From Candidatus Mediterraneibacter merdavium (GTDB lineage Bacteria > Bacillota > Clostridia > Lachnospirales > Lachnospiraceae): a stretch of 33,170 nucleotides of DNA. Below the pieces are notes generated by a model. That model saw only the letters and a list, made by a program, of their open reading frames with translations, searched no databases and had not been told where the DNA came from. Numbering within the stretch: position 1 is the first letter of the stretch; the number at the start of each line of letters is the position of its first letter. The DNA is taken from the NCBI GenBank assembly GCA_019118545.1, contig DWYT01000163.1, forward strand, positions 1-33,170. The letters are read 5' to 3'. A program made the position numbers and the translations under genes. Positions 1 through 8,373 of this stretch are shown one piece after another.

Positions 1-182
1 ATTTTAGCTTTTATGGCTTCTGCCAATACATTACCGCCTTCAAGTATACTTCCACCGAATAGTACAAATACATCTACTTTTTTTATACCATATACACTAT
101 GCAAACTTTTCTGAGTTAAGTTTGGAATATCTCTCTTACCACAAAATTTTCCTAAAATATTTATTAGTTCCGCTTTATTCAT
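1..182 (-). CDS. YdcF-family protein, N-terminal part (cut by window start)
   Basis: Only the first 60 codons are present; the gene continues left of the window. The protein starts MNKAELINILGKF and reaches a hydrophobic strand followed by glycines (VDVFVLFGGSILEGG, about residues 36-50). This resembles the first beta-strand and GG turn of YdcF/DUF218-type proteins. The start at 182 is chosen because AAAAGGA lies about 9 bases upstream; in-frame ATGs at 191 and 200 are alternatives with poorer sites. Members of this family are of uncertain biochemical function, and some act in envelope or polyprenyl-phosphate metabolism. It is divergent from the regulator remnant at 320. The family call is from memory of N-terminal sequence only. 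Confidence 0.65.
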   Translation of the reverse strand, partial: MNKAELINILGKFCGKRDIPNLTQKSLHSVYGIKKVDVFVLFGGSILEGGNVLAEAIKAK

Positions 183-319
183 ACCATACATCCTTTTCAT
201 CAAATTCTAATTTGTCATCGTCATATATCATTATTATCATCAAGAATTACAAAACATTATAATTAAAACACTACCTACAATCAAGATATATTTCTTTATT
301 AAAAATTATTGGGGATAGT

Positions 320-451
320 ATGGCGATGCAGACAATCAGACCAGATATGGATATTGGTCACAATATCCATCGGTTGAGACGTAACGCGAACATGACGCAA
401 GGCCAAGCTGTTGCACGTTTACAGCTTATGGGAATCGAATTTTGCATTTGA
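320..451 (+). pseudogene. Truncated XRE-family helix-turn-helix regulator remnant
   Basis: A 43-codon reading frame opens behind GGGG at 311-314. It encodes the start of a Cro/C1-type HTH: IGHNIHRLRRNANMTQGQAV at about residues 12-31 matches the usual helix 1-2 pattern (IG.NI..LR....MTQ.QV). The frame then stops after LMGIEFCI, where related regulators continue with helix 3 (recognition) and about 30 more residues. No continuation is visible in other frames before 567. I read it as a decayed gene; a very short functional peptide is less likely. Seen: the HTH start and the stop. Inferred: loss of function. Confidence 0.6.
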
Positions 452-567
452 GCAAACGGATAGTTATGAATAATCTACAAAAGACGAAGAATAAGATTAT
501 ACTCCTTATGGTTGCGGTTAACAAGTCGATAATAGATATATAAATCAATCGGGAAAGGGGGAAATGT

Positions 568-1716
568 ATGAAAGTCGATAACATAGCTTTGAGCAAAACA
601 GCCTGCGGATCATATTTGGATTCAATAGCATCTGCCAAAAAATCTGTGTATGCAAAACAAACGGCGCAAACGGTAACGGCAAACACCGATACAGCGGACA
701 TAGACGAAACGGCCAGTATGAAAAATGATCTGAGGCAGTCTTTTAAGACACTTTTAGATCAGCTTAAAGACACCTGCCCTGATATACAGTTTTTTATCTC
801 TCCGGGAGACAAAACATCAGAGAAAGACATTATTGCAGAGGCAGTCAGTAAGATGGGCAACGGGTATCTTATATTTTTGTCCCAAGACTTCATGGATAGC
901 CTGTATGCGGGAGAGGAAAGCTACCAACGCTTGACACAGGCGCTTATAGAGGCGGCAAAGCATCTGAACTCCTACGGATCGGGAACCATGGTTTTATTAG
1001 GAGCGGACAAAGCGGTGTACGCATCGAAGAAACCGGAAGCCACTCAAAAGCCTCCTTTTTTCAACATCACATCCAGCAACAGCACGACAAACTGGAACGC
1101 TGGTATGGTTTCGTCACCCGCACAGCAAATGGTGAGAAAGTCCGGACTGCTTTCCTCTAACCCGTTTCACACCTCCGGAGCTTATGCCCGCCTTGCGCAC
1201 GCGAAGTCAAAAACAGCAGTTCAGAGCGTCATGCAGGAGACACGAAGAAATATCAGCACATTAAAAATACTGTCAGTTTTTGGCAGTGACAAGGAACGTC
1301 TAAAAGCAAAGAAAGCATTGAGGGCCTTACAAAAGCTATTGTTAAGAGGACAGACAAAACTACGCAGCTTTGATGATGAAAAGCTGACAGACATCCGGAG
1401 AAAACGGGCACAGGAACAAGAGCAGCGTGAGAAGGAGCTGCAGGCCCAACTGGAATTAAAGCGGCGCCAGTTGTCCCGGAAGCTCAGAGACGGCGCGATC
1501 CGCAAAGAAGGGCAGCTTGAAATTCTTGAAATACCCGGATTAAGAAAGCATTATCTGGGAAGAGAAAAACTCCGGGCACTTTACGGGGTTCCCCCTGTAA
1601 GCAGTCCACCGCCCACACCGGGACTTGGAGTCACAGGCATGTCATTTGAGGGTGTGAGCTTCGGCGGCGAGGCTATCCCCGCCGATATGCAGGTAGCAGA
1701 GGTTGTTTCCTTCTAA
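568..1716 (+). CDS. Protein of unknown function, 382 aa, with basic coiled-coil C-terminal half
   Basis: I do not recognise this gene with confidence. A strong AAAGGGGG site precedes ATG 568. There is no signal peptide or membrane segment. Residues 50-150 look like a folded alpha/beta domain (PDIQFFISPGD, then GNGYLIFLSQDFMDSL, then TMVLLGADKAVY). This is loosely reminiscent of Lachnospiraceae DUF proteins with a 'P-x-I/V-x-F-x-I' strand and a 'dpe/eeSYQ' helix, such as DUF6033-like families, but that is only an impression. Residues 220-320 are rich in K, R, E and Q and should form a long charged coiled coil (RRKRAQEQEQREKELQAQ). The tail (about 340-382) is rich in Pro, Gly, Ser and Val. It stands alone on the plus strand and ends at a shared terminator at 1797-1830. 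Confidence 0.8.
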   Translation: MKVDNIALSKTACGSYLDSIASAKKSVYAKQTAQTVTANTDTADIDETASMKNDLRQSFKTLLDQLKDTCPDIQFFISPGDKTSEKDIIAEAVSKMGNGYLIFLSQDFMDSLYAGEESYQRLTQALIEAAKHLNSYGSGTMVLLGADKAVYASKKPEATQKPPFFNITSSNSTTNWNAGMVSSPAQQMVRKSGLLSSNPFHTSGAYARLAHAKSKTAVQSVMQETRRNISTLKILSVFGSDKERLKAKKALRALQKLLLRGQTKLRSFDDEKLTDIRRKRAQEQEQREKELQAQLELKRRQLSRKLRDGAIRKEGQLEILEIPGLRKHYLGREKLRALYGVPPVSSPPPTPGLGVTGMSFEGVSFGGEAIPADMQVAEVVSF

Positions 1717-1796
1717 AGGGGAATTCTCTTCCGTCCATCTCTTTATCAGAATTACCTTTGCTGCTCTGACATTGTATTTCAGATAAGCAGTAACAT

Positions 1797-1831
1797 GAAA
1801 ACCCGTCAGACCTTATGGCCTGCGGGTTTTC
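1797..1831. terminator. Bidirectional rho-independent terminator between convergent genes
   Basis: The sequence AAAACCCGTCAGACC / GGCCTGCGGGTTTT folds into a GC-rich stem with mismatches, flanked by A and T runs on both sides. It can therefore stop both the plus-strand gene ending at 1716 and the minus-strand acetyltransferase ending at 1839. Confidence 0.8.
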
Positions 1832-1838
1832 ACTGTTT

Positions 1839-2471
1839 CTACAGATCAATCTCTCTGTCCCTGTAATAATACTTTTTGTCTCTGTCCCCGATCTCCCGCA
1901 TGACTCTGCACGGATTACCGACTGCCACGACATTCGCAGGGATGTCTTTTGTGACGATACTTCCTGCACCGATCACGGTATTGTCCCCGATCGTCACTCC
2001 CGGCATAACGATCACACCCGCGCCGAGCCAGACATTTCTTCCAATATGAACCGGCAGATTATACTGGTACGCCTCCTCGCGCAGTTCCGGCAGGATCGGA
2101 TGTCCCGCCGTAGCGATCGTCACATTCGGGCCGATCATCGTACAGTCTCCTACATAGATATCCGCGTCATCTACCAGTGTCAGATTAAAGTTCGCGTACA
2201 CCTGTCTGCCGAAATGCGCATGATGCCCGGCCCAGTTGGCGTGGAAAGGCGGCTCTATGTAGCAGTCCTCGCCGATCTCTGCAAACATCTTTTTTAGCAG
2301 CTCCTGACGCCGCTCCGCTTCATGGGGTCGTGTCTCATTATAATCATACAATAACTCCAGATAACCTGTCTGTTCCTCCATGATCGAATCGTCCGTCGGT
2401 AAGTACAGCCTTCCTTCCTCCATCCTCCGGCGCTCCTCTTCCGGAGAACGTCTCTTCAAACTATCTTCCAT
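1839..2471 (-). CDS. Sugar O-acetyltransferase (maltose/galactoside acetyltransferase family)
   Basis: A 210-aa cytosolic enzyme of the LacA/Maa family, which transfers acetyl from acetyl-CoA to a sugar hydroxyl. The N-terminal 'mac' helical region is followed by a left-handed beta-helix with hexapeptide repeats (IGPNVTIATAGHP, IGRNVWLGAGVIVMPGVTIGDNTVIGAGSIV). His124 in TAGHP matches the catalytic His of the family, and the end (NPCRVMREI) is typical. The N-terminus is about 15 residues longer than usual; ATG 2471 has AGGAAGGA four bases upstream, but Met17 (MEEGRLYLP) is where many homologues begin. It sits downstream of a GH42 beta-galactosidase but is separated by a terminator and has its own promoter at 2569-2597. 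A lacZ/lacA-like link is plausible; the real acceptor sugar is unknown. Confidence 0.93.
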   Translation of the reverse strand: MEDSLKRRSPEEERRRMEEGRLYLPTDDSIMEEQTGYLELLYDYNETRPHEAERRQELLKKMFAEIGEDCYIEPPFHANWAGHHAHFGRQVYANFNLTLVDDADIYVGDCTMIGPNVTIATAGHPILPELREEAYQYNLPVHIGRNVWLGAGVIVMPGVTIGDNTVIGAGSIVTKDIPANVVAVGNPCRVMREIGDRDKKYYYRDREIDL

Positions 2472-2568
2472 TTTTCCTTCCTGCCTTTTTTGATATTTTT
2501 CTCTAGTTTACCATACTTAACCGCACTTAACACTTTTTTTAGCGGCAATTTATAGACTTTCTTTTTCT

Positions 2569-2597
2569 TTTATAATTCACTCATACTTTTGTCACAA
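2569..2597 (-). promoter_or_regulatory. Sigma-A promoter for the acetyltransferase gene
   Basis: On the minus strand, TTGTGA (2597-2592) and TATAAA (2574-2569) are separated by 17 bases. Transcription would start near 2562, leaving a leader of about 90 bases before ATG 2471. Confidence 0.55.
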
Positions 2598-2618
2598 TTA
2601 CTCTCTATACTATGACTT

Positions 2619-2640
2619 AGATAGTTGATAACAACTATCT
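2619..2640. promoter_or_regulatory. Perfect 9-bp inverted repeat, operator-like
   Basis: AGATAGTTG-ATAA-CAACTATCT is a perfect inverted repeat with a 4-base centre. It is not followed by a T run, so it is not a terminator. Its TAGTTG/CAACTA arms resemble binding sites of MarR-type dimeric regulators (inference). It lies 22 bases upstream of the -35 box of the acetyltransferase promoter. Confidence 0.5.
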
Positions 2641-2712
2641 CCCCCCTCATAAAGTTCAGGCGCTGGATGGTGCCGTACTTTACTCTCATTCCTTTTAGAT
2701 AACTTATAAACA

Positions 2713-2748
2713 CGAAACCCGTTAACCCTTGTGGTTAGCGGGTTTTCG
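2713..2748. terminator. Rho-independent terminator downstream of the GH42 gene
   Basis: CGAAACCCGTTAACC / GGTTAGCGGGTTTTCG forms a long near-perfect stem with loop CTTGT. It lies 23 bases past the GH42 stop codon (2771) and separates that operon from the acetyltransferase gene. The A/T arms allow function in either direction. Confidence 0.75.
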
Positions 2749-2770
2749 CTGTCCTATCCTCCCTGTTTTC

Positions 2771-4831
2771 TTACTCCTCACAGAGCTCAAACACAGCCGT
2801 TTCATACGCCGACATTGTGCATCTGCCCTGCACAGTTTTCCCGGTATACAGCGCTGTTGCCTTTTTGTGTAAAGTAATCTCTACTTCCGAGGACTGGAAG
2901 TTCAATACAAAGAGATATCGTTTTCCTTCTTTTGTACGCATTACGGTTTCTACGGTCTCCGGCGCGTCGATCCACTCCTTGAACGGCTCGAGTATCCCTG
3001 TATATCCGAACAGGTGCTTCATGTTCTGGCGGGAAAACGCGCTTCCCACATGGATCACCTTTCCTTGTCCTAACTCATGCTCCGTCACAGCCGCCTCTCC
3101 GGCATAATAACTGCTGCCGTACACTGCCAGCACCGTAGCCCCGTCCAGCGGAGTCAGTATATCATTGAATACTGGCATCTCAATCCTCTCGCCGCCAAAA
3201 TCCGCCCAGACTGGCTCTTCCGCCGGACTTGTGAATGTGAAGTCCCTGACGTCTGATCCGGTAAGTCTTTGCAGCAGACCGGGTTGCGGCAGCATCACGC
3301 ATCTGCCGTTCATATCTTTGTATCCTGAGCGGCATCCGATGATGAGTGTCCCGCCGCGCCGCACATACCCCTCTAAGACTGCCGCCCGCTCTTCATCCAT
3401 GATAACCGGATGCGGATAGACTGCCACCGGATATTTTCCCAGTTCTTCCAGAATGTCATCTTCGCCCATATAGACAATATTGTACGGTGTGTGATTTAAC
3501 TCTGAGGCGATAAATATCTCTTTTTCACTGGCATCCCTCACGCGGCGGTGCCATACGTCCACCTCGGTATCCCACTCATTGTCATAGTCTTTGATCAGGG
3601 CAAATGACGCCTCATTCTCAGCTCCGCAGACGGGTTCGATGCTTTTCAGCTTCCGGCAGAAATCCTTAACCTCACGAAGCTTCCTGTTATCCCTGTTGTC
3701 ATAATCCAGTATACCGTGCCAGTAGATCTCTGACCCCACCGTACAGGTACGCCAACGGAAGAAGGATACAAAGTCCGCTCCCTGCGCCACGCTCTGCATC
3801 GCCCAGAGTGTGAGCTGCCCCGGCCTCGGCGCCGGTCCTTCCATACGTGTCGTCCATCCGTTTGCGCCGGACTGCTGCTCCATAATGCCAAAATGCGGGC
3901 AGACAGAACGCACTTCGTTCAGGTTCATCGTCCATTTTCGGTCGTTCAGGTCGTCCGCCGTCTCAAGATCCCGATCCAGACCGAACCCGAAGCTGGGGTA
4001 GGAATCATATGTATACACATCCAGACATTCTCTCTCCATGCGGTGATTATCCACATTCCAGAACAGCCCGTTGGTGGTGATGAAGTCCTGCGGCTTCTTA
4101 TATTTCCTGATGATCCGTGCCTGCATCTGACAGTATTCTAGTGTACTTTCGGAAATAAACCGGTAATAGTCAAGATGTTGGTGCGGATTGATTCCCAAGT
4201 TCAGGGTCGGCCTTGGCACATAGATCTGCTCCCAGTCCGTATATGTCTGGTTCCAGAATACAGTTCCCCATGCGTCGTTCAGCTTATCCAGTGTTTTATA
4301 TTTTTTCTTTACAAATTTGCGGAAAGCGACGGAGTCCGCCTCCGAATAAAACTCGTTCGTCTCACAGTTCAGTTCGTTATCAATCTGCCACCCAACGATA
4401 GCGGGATGCTTTCCGTAATGCTTTGCCTCCTGCTCCACGATCCTTGCGCTGAGCTCTCTATAGATGGGCGCATTATAATTGTAGTGCTTTCTGCCGCCGT
4501 GACGGTAGACAACGCCCTCCTTTGAAGCATTGAGCACCTCCGGATATTTTTCCGTGAGCCATGCCGGCGGCGTCGCAGTAGGCGTACCGAATATGACTTT
4601 CATCCCCTTCCTGCTGCACAGATCTAAGAATTCATCAAAGAAATCAAATGTAAATCTTTCTTCTTCAGGCTCGATCAGAGTCCATGCAAATTCCGCGATA
4701 CGGATGACCGTGATCCCCACATCCAGTATCCGGTCAAGATCATTTTCCCAAAGCGACCTGTCCCAGTGCTCTGGATAATAGCACACTGCCGCTGTCAGGG
4801 AATTCCACTGATAGTTCTGTCTATTCTTCAT
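2771..4831 (-). CDS. Beta-galactosidase, glycoside hydrolase family 42
   Basis: A 686-aa cytosolic retaining beta-galactosidase that hydrolyses terminal beta-galactosides (lactose, galacto-oligosaccharides or galactan fragments). The N-terminal TIM barrel begins with AAVCYYPEHW. The acid/base Glu153 is in WQIDNELNC and the nucleophile Glu318 is in GIMEQQSG, both in standard GH42 positions. The central trimerisation domain (about 390-600) and a small C-terminal beta domain follow; length is normal for the family. No signal peptide is present, so substrate must be imported, which fits the two permeases upstream. ATG 4831 has GGAGG nearby and overlaps the kinase gene by 11 bases, so the two are translationally linked. 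Last gene of the operon. Confidence 0.96.
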   Translation of the reverse strand: MKNRQNYQWNSLTAAVCYYPEHWDRSLWENDLDRILDVGITVIRIAEFAWTLIEPEEERFTFDFFDEFLDLCSRKGMKVIFGTPTATPPAWLTEKYPEVLNASKEGVVYRHGGRKHYNYNAPIYRELSARIVEQEAKHYGKHPAIVGWQIDNELNCETNEFYSEADSVAFRKFVKKKYKTLDKLNDAWGTVFWNQTYTDWEQIYVPRPTLNLGINPHQHLDYYRFISESTLEYCQMQARIIRKYKKPQDFITTNGLFWNVDNHRMERECLDVYTYDSYPSFGFGLDRDLETADDLNDRKWTMNLNEVRSVCPHFGIMEQQSGANGWTTRMEGPAPRPGQLTLWAMQSVAQGADFVSFFRWRTCTVGSEIYWHGILDYDNRDNRKLREVKDFCRKLKSIEPVCGAENEASFALIKDYDNEWDTEVDVWHRRVRDASEKEIFIASELNHTPYNIVYMGEDDILEELGKYPVAVYPHPVIMDEERAAVLEGYVRRGGTLIIGCRSGYKDMNGRCVMLPQPGLLQRLTGSDVRDFTFTSPAEEPVWADFGGERIEMPVFNDILTPLDGATVLAVYGSSYYAGEAAVTEHELGQGKVIHVGSAFSRQNMKHLFGYTGILEPFKEWIDAPETVETVMRTKEGKRYLFVLNFQSSEVEITLHKKATALYTGKTVQGRCTMSAYETAVFELCEE

Positions 4832-6596
4832 TTTGCTCCTCCTTCTTTAGCATCACCGGGATGCAGAACGTGATGGCCGTCCCTTTCCCTTGTGTGCTTA
4901 CTATTTCAAAATCACATGCCGCCCCATATAAAAGTTGGAGCCTGCGATAAACATTTGCCAGACCGATGCTTTTTCCCGCATCAGTTCCCCGGCACTGCTC
5001 TCTTAGCTGCTTCAGTTTTTCCTCTTCCATCCCCGCTCCGTCATCCCTGACGCAGAACCGAAGTGACTCATCCCCTCGCCGGATCTCTATGGTCAAAGTT
5101 CCCTTTTCCATCTGCCCCTCCAGACCGTGGATGATACTGTTCTCGATCAGTGGTTGCAAAAGAAAGCTTGGCATATAGCAGGCAAGAGCGGCTTTGTCGA
5201 TCTTCTTTTCCACGGCAAATTTATCCGCGAACCGATACCCCTGTATGACCAGATAGCACTCTACCGTGCGCAGCTCCTCCTCTACCGTAACCATATCCGT
5301 CCGCCGGATACTGGCGCGAAGAAGCTTTGCAAGAGATACAGATATCTCTGTGATATCCTCGTTACCGCTGCCGTATCCCAGCCAACTGATCGTATCCAGC
5401 GTATTGTATAAGAAATGCGGGTTGATCTGCATTTTCAGCACTTCGATCTCAGCCTCTTTATTGGCAAGCTCTAACATATATACCTTTTCCATCAGATTCT
5501 GGATGTTGTCCGCCATCTGATTGTACGCTCCGCTGATCTGCCCGATCTCATCATTTCCCTGCACCTCTGCCCTTGCGTCTAATTTCCCCGAACCGAAGTC
5601 CGACATATTTTTCAGCAGATTTTCCGTAGGCGCCATCAGCCTTCGTATGGCGGCTGTCGTCAGGATAAATGAGAGCAGCAGCGCGCCCATCACCACGGCT
5701 GTCGTCTGAAGAAGACTGACAAATATCCCCTCCCGGAAATATCTCGCGCTCACGGTAGTGATCATGCTCCAGCCATTTTCCATTGTCTGCCCGAGATAAA
5801 AATAACTGGTTTCTTCCAACACCGGATCTTTCACGGTCTCCCGCTCTCCCGACAACAGCTCTTCTCTGCTGCAGGGGAATATCTCGCCTACAGAATCCTG
5901 CCCGCTGGACGCTGTGATCCTGCCGTCATCATCCACAAGGTAGATCGCGCTTGATGCCGGACCCGGCACCGTTGCCAGCTTGTCGCTGAGATATCCATTT
6001 TTACATATGATCACCATATACCCTAACGGCTGCATATCTTCCGTGCTCAGAATCGCCCTGCCCATGCAGATATAATGATCCTCGCCCGCTATCCCCCATA
6101 GCGCCGAGCCTCCGGCTTCATAGATTTCCTCTGCCGTCATGGAGTATTCAATATATTCCCTGTTGGTCGTCCCGACAAATATCTCCTCCCCATTTACCGG
6201 ATAGATGCGCAAGGAGATGATCCCTTCTATATTGAATACACTTCCTCTCACTTGACGGGAGATCGCTGATTCGTTTGCCGAGACACTGCCTTCACCTGTC
6301 TTTTCGTTGTACCTGTCTCCGGCTTCATTTATAGTCTTAAGATTCCGCTGTACTTCCTGATCGATCAGGATGGAGACTGACAACTGGTCAATCTGCTCGA
6401 TTCTCCCGTCCATATTGGCCGTCGCCATGGAAGTCATGTCCGCCATGTGGGAATCCGCCTGCTGCCGGTAAGCCCGCTGAAAACGGAACGCAAAAAAAGT
6501 AAACATCGTCACCGCCGTCAGAATGAGCAGCGCCATATACACGATCTGCAGCTTCAGCCGGATACTGTAACGGCTGTTCCGTTTCTTTTCCCTCAT
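4821..6596 (-). CDS. YesM-type membrane sensor histidine kinase
   Basis: 591 aa. TM1 is at about 15-38, an extracellular Cache-like sensor domain at about 40-285, TM2 at about 291-316, then a HAMP domain (about 317-370) and a His_kinase/HATPase module. The phosphorylated His394 is in QINPHFLYNTL, the hallmark of the LytS/YesM class. ATP-binding motifs follow: N-box LLQPLIENSIIHG, then DDGAGM and GIGLAN-like GKSIGLANV. It overlaps the response regulator by ATGA (4 bases) and the GH42 gene by 11 bases. It probably senses a sugar, or the sugar-loaded binding protein, outside the cell and phosphorylates the regulator encoded just upstream. Confidence 0.95.
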   Translation of the reverse strand: MREKKRNSRYSIRLKLQIVYMALLILTAVTMFTFFAFRFQRAYRQQADSHMADMTSMATANMDGRIEQIDQLSVSILIDQEVQRNLKTINEAGDRYNEKTGEGSVSANESAISRQVRGSVFNIEGIISLRIYPVNGEEIFVGTTNREYIEYSMTAEEIYEAGGSALWGIAGEDHYICMGRAILSTEDMQPLGYMVIICKNGYLSDKLATVPGPASSAIYLVDDDGRITASSGQDSVGEIFPCSREELLSGERETVKDPVLEETSYFYLGQTMENGWSMITTVSARYFREGIFVSLLQTTAVVMGALLLSFILTTAAIRRLMAPTENLLKNMSDFGSGKLDARAEVQGNDEIGQISGAYNQMADNIQNLMEKVYMLELANKEAEIEVLKMQINPHFLYNTLDTISWLGYGSGNEDITEISVSLAKLLRASIRRTDMVTVEEELRTVECYLVIQGYRFADKFAVEKKIDKAALACYMPSFLLQPLIENSIIHGLEGQMEKGTLTIEIRRGDESLRFCVRDDGAGMEEEKLKQLREQCRGTDAGKSIGLANVYRRLQLLYGAACDFEIVSTQGKGTAITFCIPVMLKKEEQNEE

Positions 6597-7435
6597 AGCT
6601 GCCCCGCCTGCCTTTTTGCTGTTTTTTCAAGGACATTCCCAAAGCGGATATCTGACGCATCATGTTCTTCTTTCTTGTACTCTGACGGGCTGCATCCGAA
6701 CACTCTGCGGAAGATCTGGGAAAAATACCTCTGATCGTTAAAACCTGCCTTCTCACAGGCAGCGTTGACTTTCTCTCCCGCCTGCAGGAATGTGGCGGCA
6801 TTCATCAGCCGGACGGCGCTTAAGATATCCATAAAAGAATATCCCGTTTCCTGCCGGATTTTTTTAGACATATAGCTGCTTGTAAAATGATACCGCTGCG
6901 AAAGCTCATTTAAAGACAGGGGATGACAGAATTCTTCCGCCAGATCTGTCAGGATGTTCAGCGTACTTTTTGAAACTTTAAGGAAATAGTTTCTCACCTG
7001 CGAAACGGTATCATATTTTCCCTCCTGACTCTCATGCTCTCTGACAAGATTCCTTTTATACCGCTCCTGTTCAAGACGAAGTTTGACATCCGTGATCGTG
7101 TCGAACAGTTCCCTTGGATTGACCGGTTTCAACAGATATTCATACACCCCGCTCCGTATCGCCTTCACCGCATAATCAAACTCTGAAAAACCTGTCAGCA
7201 GAACAACCGCCGTGTCCATAGACCGCTCCCTTACCATCTCGGATAGTTCAAGACCTGTCATTCCCGGCATCCTTATATCGAATATGACAATATCTACCAC
7301 CGTGGACAAAAGCAACTCTCTTGCTTCCTCACCGTTGCTGACAGCATAGACTTCCTCCATGCCAATAGACTTCCAGTCCAGACTCAACAATCCCTGTCTG
7401 ATCACCGCCTCGTCGTCCGCTATCAATAACCGCAT
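6593..7435 (-). CDS. YesN-type response regulator with AraC DNA-binding domain
   Basis: 280 aa from the chosen ATG 7435 (MRLLIADDEAV), which follows AGGGAGGGACAGAGG. A reading frame open further upstream has no better site. The receiver domain has acidic pocket DDE (7-9), phospho-acceptor Asp53 (VIFDIRMPG), the T/S switch (LLTGFSEFDYA) and Lys in LKPVNP. A linker helix leads to a C-terminal AraC/XylS double HTH (about 170-265), ending with the signature GFNDQRYFSQIFRRVFGCSPSEYKK. It is the cognate partner of the kinase encoded next and most likely activates the binding-protein promoter near 10,650-10,720. The 87-base gap from the permease may hold a minor promoter. Confidence 0.95.
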   Translation of the reverse strand: MRLLIADDEAVIRQGLLSLDWKSIGMEEVYAVSNGEEARELLLSTVVDIVIFDIRMPGMTGLELSEMVRERSMDTAVVLLTGFSEFDYAVKAIRSGVYEYLLKPVNPRELFDTITDVKLRLEQERYKRNLVREHESQEGKYDTVSQVRNYFLKVSKSTLNILTDLAEEFCHPLSLNELSQRYHFTSSYMSKKIRQETGYSFMDILSAVRLMNAATFLQAGEKVNAACEKAGFNDQRYFSQIFRRVFGCSPSEYKKEEHDASDIRFGNVLEKTAKRQAGQL

Positions 7436-7522
7436 CCTCTGTCCCTCCCTGTTCCCTTTTCCAATACAGTATATCATATCCCAGAGTGCCACTGTCTGTC
7501 CTTTTCTTACCCTCTCTGACTT

Positions 7523-8359
7523 TTATCCTTTTACCGCCCCGGATACCATCCCTTCCATAATCTGTCTGTGAAGAAGTATGTATACAATAATGCTCGGGAT
7601 AATCGTAATGATGACCGCTGCAATCATCCCTACATAATCCGTGGAATACATTGCCTGAAAATTCGTCAGTCCCACCGGGAGCGTCATCTTGTCGCTGTCC
7701 GTCAGGAAGATCCTCGGGAGGAGAAGGTCATTCCACACATTGATAAACTGCACAACCGCCACTGTCACGATGGATGATCTGGCAATCGGCAGCACCACGC
7801 TCCCGAAGCATCTGTATACCGAGCACCCGTCGATGATGGCAGCCTCCTCGAGCTCACCCGGTATAGAACGCATAAACCCACAGATGATAAATACCGCCAT
7901 AGGAAATCCCAACGCGATCTGGGGGATGATCACAGCCAGATGGGTGTTAAGAAGTCCCAGCGTTTTAAATATGGAAAACAGCGGTATGATCAACCCGTAG
8001 ATGGGTACTGTCATCCCCAGTATGAAGATGCCGTACACAGCCTTTGACAATTTCCATTTCATCCTCGCTATCGCATATGAGACCATCGTCGCCAGTATCA
8101 CGGTCACCAGCACCGAGGATACCGCGATGATGACTGAGTTCCCGAAATAACGGATCACGCCGCCTTTGACAATAGCGTTGATATAATTCGTCAGGCTCCA
8201 CGACTCAGGCAGCCCCCATGTGTTGAAGTAAAGCTCCTGATTTGTTTTAAAGGATGCTAAAAACAGCCATACAAGGGGATAAAGACACATTACCGCGAAA
8301 ATACTGAGCGCGGCATATTTGATCGTCAGCCACACTTTTTCTGATATACTTTTCTTCAA
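7523..8359 (-). CDS. Sugar ABC transporter permease, MalG/LacG type
   Basis: 278 aa with six predicted membrane segments. The cytosolic EAA loop contacts the ATPase (LEEAAIIDGCSVYRCFGSVVLP, about 178-199). The end, MEGMVSGAVKG, is typical of carbohydrate-uptake family 1 (CUT1) permeases. The start codon is TTG at 8359, eight bases after a strong AGGAGGGG site; no ATG fits better. The gap from the preceding permease is 14 bases, so they are co-translated. It forms a heterodimer with the product of 8374-9252. The driving ATPase (MsmK/MalK type) is not in this window and is probably a shared one elsewhere. Confidence 0.95.
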   Translation of the reverse strand: MKKSISEKVWLTIKYAALSIFAVMCLYPLVWLFLASFKTNQELYFNTWGLPESWSLTNYINAIVKGGVIRYFGNSVIIAVSSVLVTVILATMVSYAIARMKWKLSKAVYGIFILGMTVPIYGLIIPLFSIFKTLGLLNTHLAVIIPQIALGFPMAVFIICGFMRSIPGELEEAAIIDGCSVYRCFGSVVLPIARSSIVTVAVVQFINVWNDLLLPRIFLTDSDKMTLPVGLTNFQAMYSTDYVGMIAAVIITIIPSIIVYILLHRQIMEGMVSGAVKG

Positions 8360-8373
8360 TCTTCTCCCCTCCT

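Noticed and set aside
1815-2297. 160-codon plus-strand frame opposite the acetyltransferase
   Set aside because: Shadow of the hexapeptide-repeat gene; no start site or domain.
7436-7522. Separate promoter for the response regulator gene
   Set aside because: A TATACT is present but no -35 hexamer at a suitable distance, so it is not listed as a promoter.
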